Source: Natrialbaceae archaeon Tc-Br11_E2g1
GTDB lineage: Archaea; Halobacteriota; Halobacteria; Halobacteriales; Natrialbaceae
DNA: 13,421 nucleotides
NCBI GenBank assembly: GCA_001564255.1
Contig: LKNC01000046.1
Coordinates: 1-13,421 of the forward strand
Reading direction: 5' to 3'
Shown: positions 11,682 to 13,421 of the stretch, in pieces
Layout of the letters: each line of letters begins with the position of its first letter
Position numbering within the stretch: the stretch's first letter is position 1
Notes under the pieces: generated by a model
The model's database searches: none
Told to the model about the DNA's origin: nothing
What the model saw: only the letters and a program-made list of their open reading frames with translations
Position numbers and translations under genes: made by a program

Positions 11682-13421
11682 TCAGCTCACGAACTCACGT
11701 AGTCCAAGCCGGTCGAGAGCGGTCGGTGTCGGCCGACCGGTTTCGTCCCATCCCCGGTACTCGTAGTACGTCTCGAGCATAGCGTCGAGTTCTTCGGGCG
11801 GGCAGTACATCCCTTCGGCTGGACCGTCGGGAATAGGCTCGTTCATCACACGATGTGGGAGCGTATCGGATTCGCGATCGGCGACGCCACGCTCGACGTT
11901 GATCTGGCGCTCGAGGGTGTAGATCCGTTCGCCGATCGCCTCGACGTCAGCGACCGTCAGGTCCCAGCCAGTTGCCGCAGCGATCGCTGCCCGGTACCGG
12001 TCGTTGATCTCTTTCCCCCACCCGCCTTCACTGACGAACCGACACTGGGTCAACGAGTCTCCGAGCGTGGTGAAGTTTTGCGATCGGGCAGCGAAGACTG
12101 CTGTCCCGTCCGTCGTTTCGGCGTGGTTTCCGTCGTACTGTGGCGTTGGACGCGTGTCGTGGTGTGATCCACCACGAGTCGAGGTGGCATAGCCGATACT
12201 CATCCCCTTTAGTCCGCGGGGGGAGTGCGCTGCGAACTCCAATCCTTTCACACCGTGGAGGTATCGGTGAGCACCGTCTCCGAGCTGTCGTGCGATTTCG
12301 AACGATCCTTCAGCAAGTAAGTCACCGACTCCCTCCCTGTGGGCCGACTGCTGGGCGAGTTCTACCAGCCCGTCCGCGTCCCCGAACTCGAGATGCGGGG
12401 ACGCGTCGGCTTCGATGAGTCCCTGGTCGTAACACTCGCGTGCGAACGCGACTGTAACCCCCCAGCTGATCGTGTCCATCCCGAGGCGGTCACAGAGGTC
12501 GTTCGCTTTCATCACTCGCTTGATGTCGTAGACCTCCTGCATCGTCGCCGTTCCGAAGAGGCTCTCGAACTCGGGGATCTTCGCTTCCGTGATCCCCTCT
12601 GATTCGACCGTAACGTGTTTCCCACACCGGACCGCGCAGTTCGCGCAGGTCGTGTCCTCGGTAACGTACTCCGTTTTCAGGGTTTCACCGCTGATCCGTT
12701 CTGCCGCCTCCGGATCGGCTTGCTCTGACTGGTTGTTGCGTTGGCCAAGCTTTCCCATCCGGTTGACCGGGTTGACGAGCCCGCTCGTGCCGTACTCCTG
12801 TAGCATCTCCGTCTCCTCGAGGAGTGGCTTCATTCGCCCGACTGCGAGCTGTCTGAGCTCCGCCTCGTCGGCCACCTCCGGCTCGAACGAGCCCTCGCTG
12901 ACGGCCACGGCTTTGACGTTCTTCGATCCGAGGACGGCGCCGCTACCGCCCCGACCGGCGACCCCTTCCCTGTCGCGACCCTTGTGTAACAGACACGCGT
13001 ACCTGACCAGGTTTTCGCCGGCTGGGCCCGTGGCGATGACGTGGACGTCGTCTCCCTCCTCGCGTTCTCTGATCGCTTCACACGTCTCGTAGGTGCCTTT
13101 CCCTTCGAGATCCGGTGCGGGGACGACCGTCGCTCCGTTTTCGGTGACGTGGACGTAAGACGGCTTCGCCGCTGTGCCGTGTAGGACGATCGCCTCGAAA
13201 CCCGTTGTCTTCTGGGCTCGCGGAAACGTTCCGCCGAACGTGCTGTCGAAAAAGCCATCGGTCATCGGACTGATGAACCCGACGACGCCGCGACTCGTAC
13301 TCTGAAACGCGGTCGCGTTCATCGGTCCGACAGCGAAAACGACGACGTTCTCCGGATCGAACGCGGAAGCCTCGGGCGGGACGTGTTCGTGGACCTGTGC
13401 GGCCGCAAAGCCGTTCCCACC
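11682..13421 (-). CDS. aldehyde:ferredoxin oxidoreductase (AOR family, W/Mo-pterin), 5' end beyond right edge
   Basis: The minus-strand frame is open to the right edge, giving 579 residues of an enzyme normally about 600-620 long. Only some 30-40 N-terminal residues are missing. An internal ATG at 13322 is not the start, because the preceding 33 codons (AAAQVHEHVPPEASAFDPEN and on to VVVFAVGP) match the family's N-terminal domain. The [4Fe-4S] ligands are present as CANCAVRC (partial-frame residues 259, 262, 266) with the distal Cys in DSLTQCRF (460). Pterin-site features are NDLCDRLGMDTISWG (about 307-321) and the SPRGLKGMSIGYATSTRGGS segment (about 400-419). AORs oxidise aldehydes to acids and reduce ferredoxin, using a tungsten or molybdenum bis-pterin. 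In this cluster the natural substrate would be the aldehyde made by the aminotransferase. The promoter is out of view. Confidence 0.93.
   Translation of the reverse strand, partial: GGNGFAAAQVHEHVPPEASAFDPENVVVFAVGPMNATAFQSTSRGVVGFISPMTDGFFDSTFGGTFPRAQKTTGFEAIVLHGTAAKPSYVHVTENGATVVPAPDLEGKGTYETCEAIREREEGDDVHVIATGPAGENLVRYACLLHKGRDREGVAGRGGSGAVLGSKNVKAVAVSEGSFEPEVADEAELRQLAVGRMKPLLEETEMLQEYGTSGLVNPVNRMGKLGQRNNQSEQADPEAAERISGETLKTEYVTEDTTCANCAVRCGKHVTVESEGITEAKIPEFESLFGTATMQEVYDIKRVMKANDLCDRLGMDTISWGVTVAFARECYDQGLIEADASPHLEFGDADGLVELAQQSAHREGVGDLLAEGSFEIARQLGDGAHRYLHGVKGLEFAAHSPRGLKGMSIGYATSTRGGSHHDTRPTPQYDGNHAETTDGTAVFAARSQNFTTLGDSLTQCRFVSEGGWGKEINDRYRAAIAAATGWDLTVADVEAIGERIYTLERQINVERGVADRESDTLPHRVMNEPIPDGPAEGMYCPPEELDAMLETYYEYRGWDETGRPTPTALDRLGLREFVS

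Noticed and set aside
13320..13322. ATG as start of the AOR gene
   Set aside because: The frame stays open upstream to the window edge and encodes family-typical N-terminal sequence, so the true start is outside the window.
1..13421. CRISPR arrays, tRNA or rRNA genes, prophage genes
   Set aside because: No regularly spaced repeats, no tRNA-like T-arm or acceptor stem and no phage structural or integrase gene were seen on either strand.

Overview
The window looks like a haloarchaeal chromosome segment. The real proteins are strongly acidic (the TRAP binding protein is rich in D and E), and GAC, CTC, GTC and TCG codons dominate. Several starts have a TTTATA-like box about 27 bp upstream with no ribosome binding site, as expected for leaderless archaeal transcripts, and the TRAP binding protein carries a twin-arginine lipoprotein signal. 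No rRNA, tRNA, CRISPR array or phage structural gene was seen.

Left part (1-3667), a decayed and mobile zone. A TnpB gene of the IS200/IS605 (IS1341-like) type runs off the left edge on the minus strand. A small winged-helix gene diverges from it across an 84 bp spacer, and a strong hairpin follows at 1740-1760. After that come an apparently frameshifted gene relic, an intact SRPBCC-domain gene (2442-2879), and a long spacer with broken coding-like sequence and several inverted repeats.

Central part (3668-6722). An IclR-family regulator on the plus strand is followed by a 769 bp spacer holding promoter-like repeats and one small ORF with a strong Shine-Dalgarno site. A BASS-family membrane transporter lies on the minus strand. 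Its upstream region carries a palindromic operator candidate and a second relic that needs two frame corrections.

Right part (6723-13421), a metabolic cluster. A TAXI-type TRAP binding lipoprotein and a fused TRAP permease are followed by a class III aminotransferase resembling the taurine:pyruvate type. Converging on these is a pair formed by an aldehyde:ferredoxin oxidoreductase (open at the right edge) and a MoaD/SAMP-like protein, 1 bp apart.

Working model (inference): an amino compound enters by the TRAP transporter, the aminotransferase converts it to an aldehyde, and the tungsten/molybdopterin oxidoreductase oxidises this to an acid with ferredoxin as acceptor. The MoaD-like protein would supply cofactor sulfur, the BASS protein would move the acid or a related anion, and IclR would sense a metabolite. 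Taurine to sulfoacetate is the most specific version suggested by the aminotransferase. The substrate cannot be fixed from sequence alone.
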